This document shows positions 53,382 to 60,782 of a DNA stretch of 64,000 nucleotides, one piece after another. The first letter of the stretch is position 1. Every line of letters begins with the position of its first letter. The position numbers were made by a program, and so were the translations under genes. Source of the stretch: an uncultured Christensenella sp. (GTDB lineage: Bacteria > Bacillota > Clostridia > Christensenellales > UBA1242); the NCBI GenBank assembly GCA_910586385.1, contig CAJUGX010000001.1, positions 124,264 to 188,263 on the forward strand, written 5' to 3'. The notes under the pieces are model-generated. The model had not been told where the DNA came from. It saw only the letters and a program-made list of their open reading frames with translations, and made no database searches.

Positions 53382-54359
53382 ATGGATAATTCTGTACAGA
53401 CAATACTAAAAGAATTAAATGAATATAATGATACTTATAATTCAATTCAAGCTAAGTATGAATATCTAGATTTACCAGATGAGGAAGAGTGGTTTGAAAA
53501 ACGGCTAAAAGTAAGCTATAAGGATGCTCCGAAGTCAAGAGGAGGCAAAACAGTTGATGCTTTCATAGCAAATGCAATAGTTTTGCCAATAAGTATAATC
53601 GTTGGAATTTTCTTTTATTTAATTATGACTAATACAAATGATTATTTGAGTAAGTTGGTTGGTCAAATAATCCTTGGAGCCGCTATAATTGTGGTTGTAG
53701 TTTGTTTAGTAATAGATATTTATAATCTTATACAAATAATTATAGAAAAAATAAGCAACAAAAAATATAGGCAATGGAAATCAGAGTATGACGAGAGATA
53801 CCAAGAAAAGTATGAACGCTTAGAAGAATTATATAAGAAAAAAGTAAATGAAATAAAACAAAAAAACAGAGAAAATATTGATAAAAAGGTATTATTATTA
53901 AAAGAAAACAGCAAAAAGTTTTCTCATTATCCTGATGTTGTTCTAGAAAACGCAAGAGAGTTTATAAATATTTTTGAGATGGGTCGAGCCGACAATATAA
54001 AAGAGGCTATAGAAATATTTATTAAAGACGAAAGAGAAAAGAAGATATTGGAAGAACAGCGAAGGCGAACTGATATGCTGGAATATGAAATTAGACAGAG
54101 AGCAATAAAAGATGAAGAAACAAATTATAGATTGCAACAAGAGGCACAAGAACATCAACAAAATTTACAACGAGAAGCAAGAAAGCAAACTGAAATTATG
54201 CAAAAACAATTAGATGAACAAAAACGAGCAAATAGAGAGGCAGAAAGAAACGCAAGAAGAAATGATTTTGGTCCTGCTGGTTGTATTCAATGTCCACACT
54301 ATGGGGCTTGTAAAACTGAGGGTTTTAAGAAGTGTAGAAAAAGCCTAGGCTATAAATAG
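53382..54359 (+). CDS. membrane protein with long coiled coil and C-terminal Cys motif
   Basis: This 325-residue protein has two adjacent membrane helices (about 62-85 and 92-115), then a coiled coil of about 170 residues (about 130-300), and ends with a Cys-rich patch CIQCPHYGACKTEGFKKC. The layout suggests a membrane-anchored sensor or structural factor; no family is recognised. AAGGAG precedes the ATG. Both Trp are TGG. Confidence 0.72.
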   Translation: MDNSVQTILKELNEYNDTYNSIQAKYEYLDLPDEEEWFEKRLKVSYKDAPKSRGGKTVDAFIANAIVLPISIIVGIFFYLIMTNTNDYLSKLVGQIILGAAIIVVVVCLVIDIYNLIQIIIEKISNKKYRQWKSEYDERYQEKYERLEELYKKKVNEIKQKNRENIDKKVLLLKENSKKFSHYPDVVLENAREFINIFEMGRADNIKEAIEIFIKDEREKKILEEQRRRTDMLEYEIRQRAIKDEETNYRLQQEAQEHQQNLQREARKQTEIMQKQLDEQKRANREAERNARRNDFGPAGCIQCPHYGACKTEGFKKCRKSLGYK

Positions 54360-54385
54360 ACAGCAATGTATTTTTGCTGTCTTTT
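54359..54385 (+). terminator. terminator of the coiled-coil membrane protein gene
   Basis: GACAGCAA and TTGCTGTC form a perfect 8-bp stem followed by TTTTA. Confidence 0.8.
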
Positions 54386-54484
54386 ACTTTAAAAAAACAA
54401 AATACTAGATATTAAAACTTAGCGTTTAAAAGCACAAAATGTAAAAGCAATAAAATATATAAACACAATATTAAGAACGGTGTA

Positions 54485-54496
54485 AGACGCATTTAA
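54485..54496 (+). repeat. AGACGCATTTAA repeat, copy 1
   Basis: The 12-mer AGACGCATTTAA lies 34 bases before the 54530 start codon. An identical copy is at 56177-56188 and a shorter AGACGCATT at 56198-56206, both ahead of the 3' end of the left-pointing repressor gene. They are likely binding sites of an element-encoded protein. Confidence 0.5.
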
Positions 54497-54529
54497 ACGG
54501 CTTGTACTAACCGATACAAAGGAGTTTAT

Positions 54530-55036
54530 ATGAAAAGCAATATTGAGAAGTTTAATGACTTAATAAATTTAGATAATTTTGGCATTGCAACATTGCAAAG
54601 GTTTTTTAAGTGGAGTTTTCCAAAGGCTAAATCTACCTTGGAAGATTTAATAAAATATGGTGCAGTTGAAAAGTTGGGAAATGTCTATAAGGTTATTTCA
54701 GCTGAAAAGTTTAAAAAATATGGGTTGCAGATATTTTTATATAGCAAGTATGAGAATATATCAAAATCACTTTCAAATATGATTTTTGAAGAACTGGTTG
54801 AAGACGATAGATTTATGAAAATAGTCAACGATACTTTTAAACTAAATTTAGATATAGAAAACATTTCAAAAAAGCAAAGACAAGAAAATATTAATTTATT
54901 TCTTTCAAACACTGCAAGAAAATTTATAATTGAAAAGTTGGCTATTAAATTTTTAAGCAAATTGTATGTTGATTTTGCACCACATATTTTAGATAAATAT
55001 TGGTTTGATTGGCTTGATAAGAACTGCCCTACTTGA
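54530..55036 (+). CDS. hypothetical winged-helix-like protein
   Basis: This 168-residue protein has an N-terminus (ATLQRFFKWSFPKAKSTLEDLIKYGAVEKLG) resembling the FtsK-gamma type winged helix (LQRRF..G...A...L..L). The rest is helical. AAAGGAG precedes the ATG. The gene stops at TGA, with TAA two codons later, so under UGA=Trp it would simply gain two residues. Its three Trp are all TGG. Confidence 0.68.
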   Translation: MKSNIEKFNDLINLDNFGIATLQRFFKWSFPKAKSTLEDLIKYGAVEKLGNVYKVISAEKFKKYGLQIFLYSKYENISKSLSNMIFEELVEDDRFMKIVNDTFKLNLDIENISKKQRQENINLFLSNTARKFIIEKLAIKFLSKLYVDFAPHILDKYWFDWLDKNCPT

Positions 55037-55098
55037 TATTAATAATAACATAAACTTCCCCTTAAAAATAATAAATCCGCTTTAAATAAGGAGTTAAA

Positions 55099-55584
55099 AT
55101 GATAACGATAAATAAACTAGAAGAATTAGAAAGATATGTTAAAATAGTGCCAGCAGATAAGCACGACGGAAAGCATAAACAAATTATATTTGAGTTTATA
55201 GAAAATGGCGAGAAAGTTGATGTTTTATTTAATTGTGCTGTTGACTTAGTTTATGAATGCCAAAAAGTAAGCAAAAAAGACTATGATTGTTGCGTGTATG
55301 TAAAGGCAAAAACAATTACTTTTAACTATTCTTTTACTTGCAATAAAATATTTGCTGACGACTTAATTATAAAAGATTGGTGTGTTTGTGAAAGCATATT
55401 AATACATAAAAACATAAGTGGAAATATTTTAAAGTGCAAACAAATTACTTGCCTATCTTCTATTGATTGTAAAGAAATTTACACACAAAAAATTAACTGC
55501 AAAAACATTAAAACGCAACTACTTGATATTGATAATAAAATTAGGCTTACAAATTTATCTTGCGAGAAAGTTGAATTTGTTTAA
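55099..55584 (+). CDS. hypothetical Cys-rich protein with repeat-like beta strands
   Basis: This 161-residue protein is rich in Cys and short beta-like segments, with a pattern of roughly 15-residue turns in the second half (C-K-x-I-T-C, D-C-K-E-I, N-C-K-N-I) that suggests a small right-handed beta-helix like a polymer-forming or pentapeptide-type protein. AAGGAG precedes the ATG. Function unknown. Confidence 0.65.
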   Translation: MITINKLEELERYVKIVPADKHDGKHKQIIFEFIENGEKVDVLFNCAVDLVYECQKVSKKDYDCCVYVKAKTITFNYSFTCNKIFADDLIIKDWCVCESILIHKNISGNILKCKQITCLSSIDCKEIYTQKINCKNIKTQLLDIDNKIRLTNLSCEKVEFV

Positions 55585-55598
55585 AGGGGGGGCAAAAA

Positions 55599-55943
55599 AT
55601 GGTTTTTGGCTATGGCTTTATTGACATAATAATAAAAAAGAGTGTTTTAACAAAAACACAAATAGACGAGATTATAAAAAATTATAAAGTTGCGGAAGGT
55701 CATTTTGATAATAACCTTATTGTAATTCGTGCTGGTATGAGTGATTATGATGCCGAACAAACTGCAAAAGAAATTAAAAATAGTTTTAACCTTTCTCTCA
55801 ATAACGATTTTGTATTTTTAAAACAACTAAATTTGATTGAGCCTTGCAAGTGGTTAAAAGTATGTAAGTTGAAAAAAGATTTACAAATAGCAAATGAAAA
55901 GTTTACAAAAGGCTTTCCATATTTTGAATTAATAGCCGACTAA
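55599..55943 (+). CDS. hypothetical protein
   Basis: This 114-residue protein with a mixed alpha/beta pattern is not recognised. A run of seven G ending nine bases before ATG 55599 provides the ribosome site. It lies 14 bases after the previous gene, likely the same operon. Confidence 0.62.
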   Translation: MVFGYGFIDIIIKKSVLTKTQIDEIIKNYKVAEGHFDNNLIVIRAGMSDYDAEQTAKEIKNSFNLSLNNDFVFLKQLNLIEPCKWLKVCKLKKDLQIANEKFTKGFPYFELIAD

Positions 55944-55966
55944 TTAATTTAAAAGGAGTAAGCAAA

Positions 55967-56137
55967 ATGAAAGTTGAACAAGAATATGAAAAAGACTTAA
56001 TAGAGATTTTATTAAGCCTTTTAGAGAAAGATTTAAAAACATTTTTAGAAATTTCAATTCAAACATTTGATTTGAAAGGGTTGAAAGAAATTTTAAAGAT
56101 TATAAAAACTGAAAGTTTAACGGACGAAATGCAATAA
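55967..56137 (+). CDS. 56-residue acidic helical protein
   Basis: This short ORF has a good AAAAGGAG site 10 bases before ATG 55967 and ends in TAA. The product is acidic and helical (ILLSLLEKDLKTFLEIS), with no Trp. It is the last gene of the rightward operon that starts at 54530. Confidence 0.62.
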   Translation: MKVEQEYEKDLIEILLSLLEKDLKTFLEISIQTFDLKGLKEILKIIKTESLTDEMQ

Positions 56138-56176
56138 GCAATATATTTTATTAAGTTAAATGTCGCGATTGATTGT

Positions 56177-56206
56177 AGACGCATTTAACAAGCTCATAGA
56201 CGCATT
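56177..56206 (+). repeat. AGACGCATTTAA repeats, copies 2 and 3
   Basis: AGACGCATTTAA (56177-56188) and AGACGCATT (56198-56206) are spaced by 21 bp, two helical turns, matching the copy at 54485. Confidence 0.5.
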
Positions 56207-56211
56207 GTAAT

Positions 56212-57192
56212 TTAAGTTTTAAATATATCGTCGTTTTCATCTTTCATCGATTTTTTTAAATATTTTTGTGAGTACTCTTTACCAAATTCTTCTTCGATAA
56301 ATTCTGCTAATTGTTTTTTATAAAGGGTTTTATAATCGATAAAATCATAGTTCCAAAGAGTATTATCTTTAAAGTCCAAAGGGTTAAATTTCCAACGAGT
56401 TAGGTCATTAAATCTATCTTTTCTAAATTCCTTTTTATTGTCAGCATTACTAGTTTCTTCAAGTAAATTTTTAATTCGCATTTTAACAGTTCTTCTTTTC
56501 CCTGTAATTTTAATTTCGTTTATCTTTTCTTCAATACGTTTTTGTTTTTTTTCTTCTTCTGTTCTATCATATTCGTCTTGGTTTTTTAATCTATATTTAA
56601 GCCTTAAAGCAAGTATTGTTTGCTGGCATAAAGCATCAGCATAAGCAAAAGTATTATAGTTGTAAGGTTTAAATATAAAAGTGTTTGAATAATGAGATTT
56701 TTTATTATTCTTATCAAATATTAATGCTCTATGTGAATAATCTCTTAGTTTGGTTAAAAAGTCAGCAAAGCATTCGGCTGACATTAAATTAAATAAAGTA
56801 TCCTGCCTTTCGTTTGAAAGGTTTTTAATTATGTTAATAAAGTTGGCAAACTGGTAAAGATTATTATATTTCTTTTCAAGTTGCTCATAATTAGATTTTA
56901 AGGTTTTGTAGTCCTTTTCAAGTTCTGCAAAACTTTTTTTATCTTCTTGCTTTTCTTCCATGGTTGGAATAAGGTTGTTTAAAGTAAAGCAAGGAACATT
57001 AGAATAAAGGTATTCAATGCACTTACAAGCCTTTTGCCAAAAAGGCTCTTTGCTTCCATTTAAGTCTTTTGTTATAGAGTTTGCAGTTTTATAGCCGATA
57101 GAAGAAGAAAGGTTTTTCTTGTTAATGTATATCTTATTATCAGCCAAAAGTTTTTGCAAATTAGTTTTAAAAGTATTAGATAAATTAGCCAT
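56212..57192 (-). CDS. probable element repressor with N-terminal HTH and coiled coil
   Basis: This 326-residue protein has an HTH-like N-terminus (INKKNLSSSIGYKTANSITKDLNG, about 22-45), a coiled coil (about 80-120), and a basic, helical C-terminal half I do not recognise. It is divergent from xis-int, with 240 bases of palindrome-rich DNA between them, the classic place for a lysogeny-type repressor. GGGAGG precedes the ATG on the minus strand. Its three Trp are TGG, so it is readable in the present host. Confidence 0.65.
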   Translation of the reverse strand: MANLSNTFKTNLQKLLADNKIYINKKNLSSSIGYKTANSITKDLNGSKEPFWQKACKCIEYLYSNVPCFTLNNLIPTMEEKQEDKKSFAELEKDYKTLKSNYEQLEKKYNNLYQFANFINIIKNLSNERQDTLFNLMSAECFADFLTKLRDYSHRALIFDKNNKKSHYSNTFIFKPYNYNTFAYADALCQQTILALRLKYRLKNQDEYDRTEEEKKQKRIEEKINEIKITGKRRTVKMRIKNLLEETSNADNKKEFRKDRFNDLTRWKFNPLDFKDNTLWNYDFIDYKTLYKKQLAEFIEEEFGKEYSQKYLKKSMKDENDDIFKT

Positions 57193-57220
57193 GGTTTACC
57201 TCCCGCAAAAAAGTCTAGAA

Positions 57221-57275
57221 TGATTATATATATAGTAATCAAAAATATAATTAGCAATCATATTTAAATATGATT
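57221..57275. promoter_or_regulatory. two palindromic operators between repressor and xis
   Basis: A perfect 20-bp palindrome (centre ATTTAAAT, ends AATCATA/TATGATT) lies at 57256-57275. A second, looser one (TGATTA/TAATCA) lies at 57221-57241. Both share TGATT half-sites and sit close to the repressor's own start, suggesting autoregulation and control of xis-int. The rest of the gap is AT-rich with no clear gene. Confidence 0.65.
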
Positions 57276-57433
57276 TATAAAATATTATAAACAAAAATCA
57301 AGCTTAAAGCAAGGCATTTATAATACTTTTACTAAAAAAACTTGGCAAACTTAAAACAACTTGAAAAACACCTTTCAAAACCCTTGAACTTTTTAAAAAA
57401 TGAAATTAATATAAAAAAAAAGGAGCAAAAAAT

Positions 57434-57655
57434 ATGTTTAAAAAAATTATGCCAGAATTAAAAACCATAAAAGGTTGTATGGATGAATTAAGGTCGCTTG
57501 ACAAAAATACCGCAGTAAGCGAGTGATTTATTAGACAATTATGCAAAAGTGGAAAAATAGATTGCATAATTAATTCAAGCAAAATTTTAGTTGATGTCAA
57601 TTCACTTATAATATTTTTAGGTGGAAAAATTATTGAGGTACCAGATGAAGAATAA
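57434..57655 (+). CDS. xis: excisionase-like HTH protein with one in-frame TGA read as Trp
   Basis: AAGGAG precedes ATG 57434. The 73-codon frame ends at TAA 57655 and has a single internal TGA at codon 31 (57524-57526). Read as Trp it gives SEWFIRQLCKSGKI, the recognition part of MerR/Xis-type winged helices, in which an aromatic residue is usual at this spot. Without decoding, a 30-residue fragment lacking the recognition helix results. Its 3' end overlaps the integrase start by 11 bases, so full translation would also carry ribosomes to int. It contains no TGG. Confidence 0.8.
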
Positions 57656-59078
57656 AAATGATTTAATGCACACAGAAGAACGATATAATCAAAAAGGCGA
57701 ACTTTCATTTGTATTTTGGTGCAACTATAAAGACCCTTTAACAAAAAAATTTAAACAAAAAGTTAAAACATATAAAGTACCTAATCACTTAAAGGGCAAA
57801 AAAGAAATTGAATCGTATAAACTAAAATGTCAATTAGACTTAAAAGAACAAACTGAAAGGCTTTCAAATGGAATTTTAAACAAGCCTATGGAAGACATAG
57901 GATTTTATGAATTTGCTGAAAAGTGGGTAGAAGATATTTTAATATACCACGAACAAGGCTATTCTTATTATAATAGTTGCAAAGGCTATTTAAAAATTTT
58001 TAAAGATAAATTAGGCAAATACACTTTAAGGGGTTTAAATCAAATTATAATACAAGACTTTTGCAATTGGCTATGCGAACGAACTCATAAAAAAGAAACT
58101 ATAACCGTGAAGCAAAGCATAAGAGATTTGGTTACTGCAAAAAACCTAACTACTCAATCTTGTGCAAAATTATGTGAATTGGCTGATACTACCATAGAGG
58201 TTGCTTATAAAGTTGGTAATAAATTAAAAAGGGAAACGGCTAAAAAAATATGTAGAGGTTTAAAAATAAATTTTGAAGATTATTTTAAAGCCGAAAGTGA
58301 GCAAGTTCCATATTCAAGAGGCTCAAATAATGCAATTAAAATAATGCTACATACGATACTTAGAGATGCAGTAAGGCAAGGTATAATTAGTGTCAATTAT
58401 GCTTCTAGTGATTTTATTCGTCCTATTAAAAAAGGTTCTTCTGGTAAAAAAGAAATATTAGATGACACGGAAACTATAAAACATTTTGTAGATTGCATAA
58501 ACAATGAAACAGATATTAGAAAAAAAGTTGCATTTACTTTAATGATTGCTTTGGGTGTTCGCAACGCAGAGTTGGTAGGTTTAGAATGGAAAGACTTTGA
58601 TTTTGAAAGAGAACTAGTAACAATTTCAAGAAATAGTATATATGCTTGTGGCATAGGGGTTGTAACTAAAAATACAAAAACAAAAAATTCTAACAGAACA
58701 ATTAGCATTCCAAGTGGAGTTGTAACATTATTAAAAGATTACAAAAAATTTTGGGATAGTGAAAAAATAAAATATGCCAACTTATGGGCAAATACCGATA
58801 GACTATTTGTAAGATGGGATGGCTCAAATATGGCAGGAGCAACAACTTTTAGATGGTTAAAACAGTTTGAACAAAAAAATGGACTGAAAGAAATTACTCC
58901 GCATGGGCTAAGGCACACAAATATTACCATGCAACTTACTCGTGGTATGGATATAAAAACAGTATCAGCAAGAGCTGGACATAGTGATACAAATACAACA
59001 TTAAATATTTACACACACTACACAAAAGAAGCCGATAAAAATGCAAGCAATTTAATAAATCAACTATTATATTGCTAA
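57645..59078 (+). CDS. int: tyrosine integrase with inserted XRE-like HTH
   Basis: This 477-residue integrase has an N-terminal arm-binding domain, a core-binding domain (about 85-150), and then an insertion like a Cro/CI-type HTH (TTQSCAKLCELADTTIEVAYKVG, about 167-190). The catalytic domain follows: Arg in GVRNAELVGLEW (about 304), H-x-x-R in HGLRHTNIT (about 419), and the Tyr in GHSDTNTTLNIYTHY (about 456). The frame opens at GTG 57621, but TTGAGG fits ATG 57645. All eight Trp are TGG, so integration works in a UGA-stop host. Confidence 0.9.
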   Translation: MKNKNDLMHTEERYNQKGELSFVFWCNYKDPLTKKFKQKVKTYKVPNHLKGKKEIESYKLKCQLDLKEQTERLSNGILNKPMEDIGFYEFAEKWVEDILIYHEQGYSYYNSCKGYLKIFKDKLGKYTLRGLNQIIIQDFCNWLCERTHKKETITVKQSIRDLVTAKNLTTQSCAKLCELADTTIEVAYKVGNKLKRETAKKICRGLKINFEDYFKAESEQVPYSRGSNNAIKIMLHTILRDAVRQGIISVNYASSDFIRPIKKGSSGKKEILDDTETIKHFVDCINNETDIRKKVAFTLMIALGVRNAELVGLEWKDFDFERELVTISRNSIYACGIGVVTKNTKTKNSNRTISIPSGVVTLLKDYKKFWDSEKIKYANLWANTDRLFVRWDGSNMAGATTFRWLKQFEQKNGLKEITPHGLRHTNITMQLTRGMDIKTVSARAGHSDTNTTLNIYTHYTKEADKNASNLINQLLYC

Positions 59079-59097
59079 TAAAGTAAAAAATAAAAAA

Positions 59098-59135
59098 TAT
59101 AAGTGGGCAAAGATTTTGCAACTTTGTCCACTTAT
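59098..59135 (+). terminator. terminator after the small-element integrase
   Basis: ATAAGTGG-CAAAG and CTTTG-CCACTTAT form a long, nearly perfect stem. It lies between int and the presumed right end of the element. Confidence 0.75.
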
Positions 59136-59163
59136 TCTATCTAAAAATAAACCAACCAGAAAG

Positions 59164-59244
59164 ATAACTTGTATCTTAATTAATAATTTTTGTAGCATTT
59201 TTATAAAGTTTTTTATAAAAGTTTTATAAATTTAAATTTTAACT
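59164..59244 (+). repeat. candidate right end of the small replicon
   Basis: ATAACTTGT (59164-59172) echoes the left-end repeats at 51038 and 51068, and AAATTTTAACT (59234-59244) matches 51014-51024. No gene lies in 59079-59306. Confidence 0.35.
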
Positions 59245-59306
59245 CGTTTAAAATGCCGTAAAACCTAGGAAAATAAGGCAATTTACATCACCAGAGTATT
59301 TTATTA

Positions 59307-60755
59307 TTAAAAAATTGGTGAAAACAATCTGAAAATAGACTGCAAGAATCTCGTCAGCCACTTTTTCTTTTTGAAGAATTTCACATCTGCATAAACAGAA
59401 TTTTCGATATCGTTTGCAAAGTATTTTCTGTATTCTTCTGAAATACTCTCCGAATACATCAGTACAGTATCTTCAAAATTTAGTCCGAAAGAACGATTGT
59501 CAAAATTGCATGTTCCGATTGAAACTTTGTTGTCATCAATCATCAAAGTTTTGCTATGCAAGAAGCCATCATAGATGTAGACATCTGCCCCAAAGTTTAC
59601 GATATCTTTCAGATACGAAAGGGTGACCAAATAAACTGTCATGTGGTCAGCTTTCTTAGGCACCATAATCTTAACTTTGACACCACTCATAAGAGCAATT
59701 CTCAAAGCTTCCATAAGTGCATCATCTGGGACAAAATACGGAGTTTGAATGACAATTTCGCTTTTTGCATTCATGATAAGTTTCAAGTATGCTTCTTTGA
59801 TATCTTTTGTTTTCTCGTTCGGACCAGATGTCAAGACTTGCAAGCAAACATTCCCCTCCTTCTTTGGTTCAGGGAAAAGCCCATTCTCAATGTAAGTTGT
59901 AGGCGCAACCTTTTCTTTTTTGACATATCGCCAATCATTGAGAAAAACGTTTTGCAAAGCAGAAGCACCAGAACCAACAATTCTTATATGAGTGTCCCTC
60001 CAAGGTGACAATCTCTTTTTGTGTCCCATGTGATCTTCACGGATGTTGATTCCGCCGGTGTAAGCAATGCATCCATCAATAACAACAATCTTTCTGTGAT
60101 TTCGATAGTTCATTTTGAGGTTCAGCATTCTGATTCCCATAAATGGTGGAAAAAATTCTCCAACTTTTCCTCCGGCTTTCTTTAACTTTCTGAAGAATCT
60201 TCTTGGTGCGCCCAAGCATCCGATTGAGTCGAAAATAAATCGAACTTCCACTCCTTCTTTTGCTTTTTTGATCAAAGCATCCATAACTCTTTTCCCGACT
60301 TGGTCATCGGCAAAGATATAATATTCGATGTTGATTGATTTTTGAGCATTTTCAATGTCTGCAAGAAGAGCTTCAACTTTTTCTTCTCCATTAGTAAAAA
60401 TTTTCACATCGTTTGCTGGACACAAAATACTTCCAAAATTGTGACAAAGTTTGATGATTTCCGCATCTTCCATTCTGAGCAACTTGACATTTTCTTCAGA
60501 AGAGAAGAACTCTTTCAATTCCTCATCGTACTGCGATTCAGCCAATTCGAATTTTGAAATAAGTCTTCTCACTCTGATAGAAAGTCCGCTTCCAAAAATA
60601 AGATAAATGATAAATCCAAGTCCTGGCAAAAGCGAAACAACTGTCAACCAACTTATAACGCTGGTGAGTTTTCGCCTTTCAACGAAAATCATCGAAACCA
60701 TAACCAAGAAGTTTAATGTGAGATAGGCGATAAACACCCAAAACCAAGCATTCAT
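59307..60755 (-). CDS. cls: cardiolipin synthase, phospholipase D family
   Basis: This 482-residue protein has two N-terminal membrane helices (about 5-25 and 37-57) and two HxKx4D motifs, in HRKIVVIDG (about 220) and HSKTLMIDD (about 400), each followed by the usual GGxN or GxxNxD segment (YTGGINIRE; GTCNFDNRS). It joins two phosphatidylglycerols to make cardiolipin at the membrane. Length and layout match ClsA-type enzymes. The small replicon ends just downstream of this gene without disturbing it. Confidence 0.93.
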   Translation of the reverse strand: MNAWFWVFIAYLTLNFLVMVSMIFVERRKLTSVISWLTVVSLLPGLGFIIYLIFGSGLSIRVRRLISKFELAESQYDEELKEFFSSEENVKLLRMEDAEIIKLCHNFGSILCPANDVKIFTNGEEKVEALLADIENAQKSINIEYYIFADDQVGKRVMDALIKKAKEGVEVRFIFDSIGCLGAPRRFFRKLKKAGGKVGEFFPPFMGIRMLNLKMNYRNHRKIVVIDGCIAYTGGINIREDHMGHKKRLSPWRDTHIRIVGSGASALQNVFLNDWRYVKKEKVAPTTYIENGLFPEPKKEGNVCLQVLTSGPNEKTKDIKEAYLKLIMNAKSEIVIQTPYFVPDDALMEALRIALMSGVKVKIMVPKKADHMTVYLVTLSYLKDIVNFGADVYIYDGFLHSKTLMIDDNKVSIGTCNFDNRSFGLNFEDTVLMYSESISEEYRKYFANDIENSVYADVKFFKKKKWLTRFLQSIFRLFSPIF

Positions 60756-60782
60756 AAGTTTTGTCCTTTTTCATTTTTAGAG

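Noticed and set aside
51274..59244. Whole-window code 4 (UGA=Trp) host
   Set aside because: Many genes in the ICE and in the chromosomal flank end in TGA, often overlapping the next ATG, and contain no in-frame TGA.
51000..59300. A suppressor tRNA-Trp(UCA) gene on the small element
   Set aside because: I read all intergenic gaps of the element and saw no cloverleaf with a TCA anticodon loop; it could still be elsewhere in the genome.
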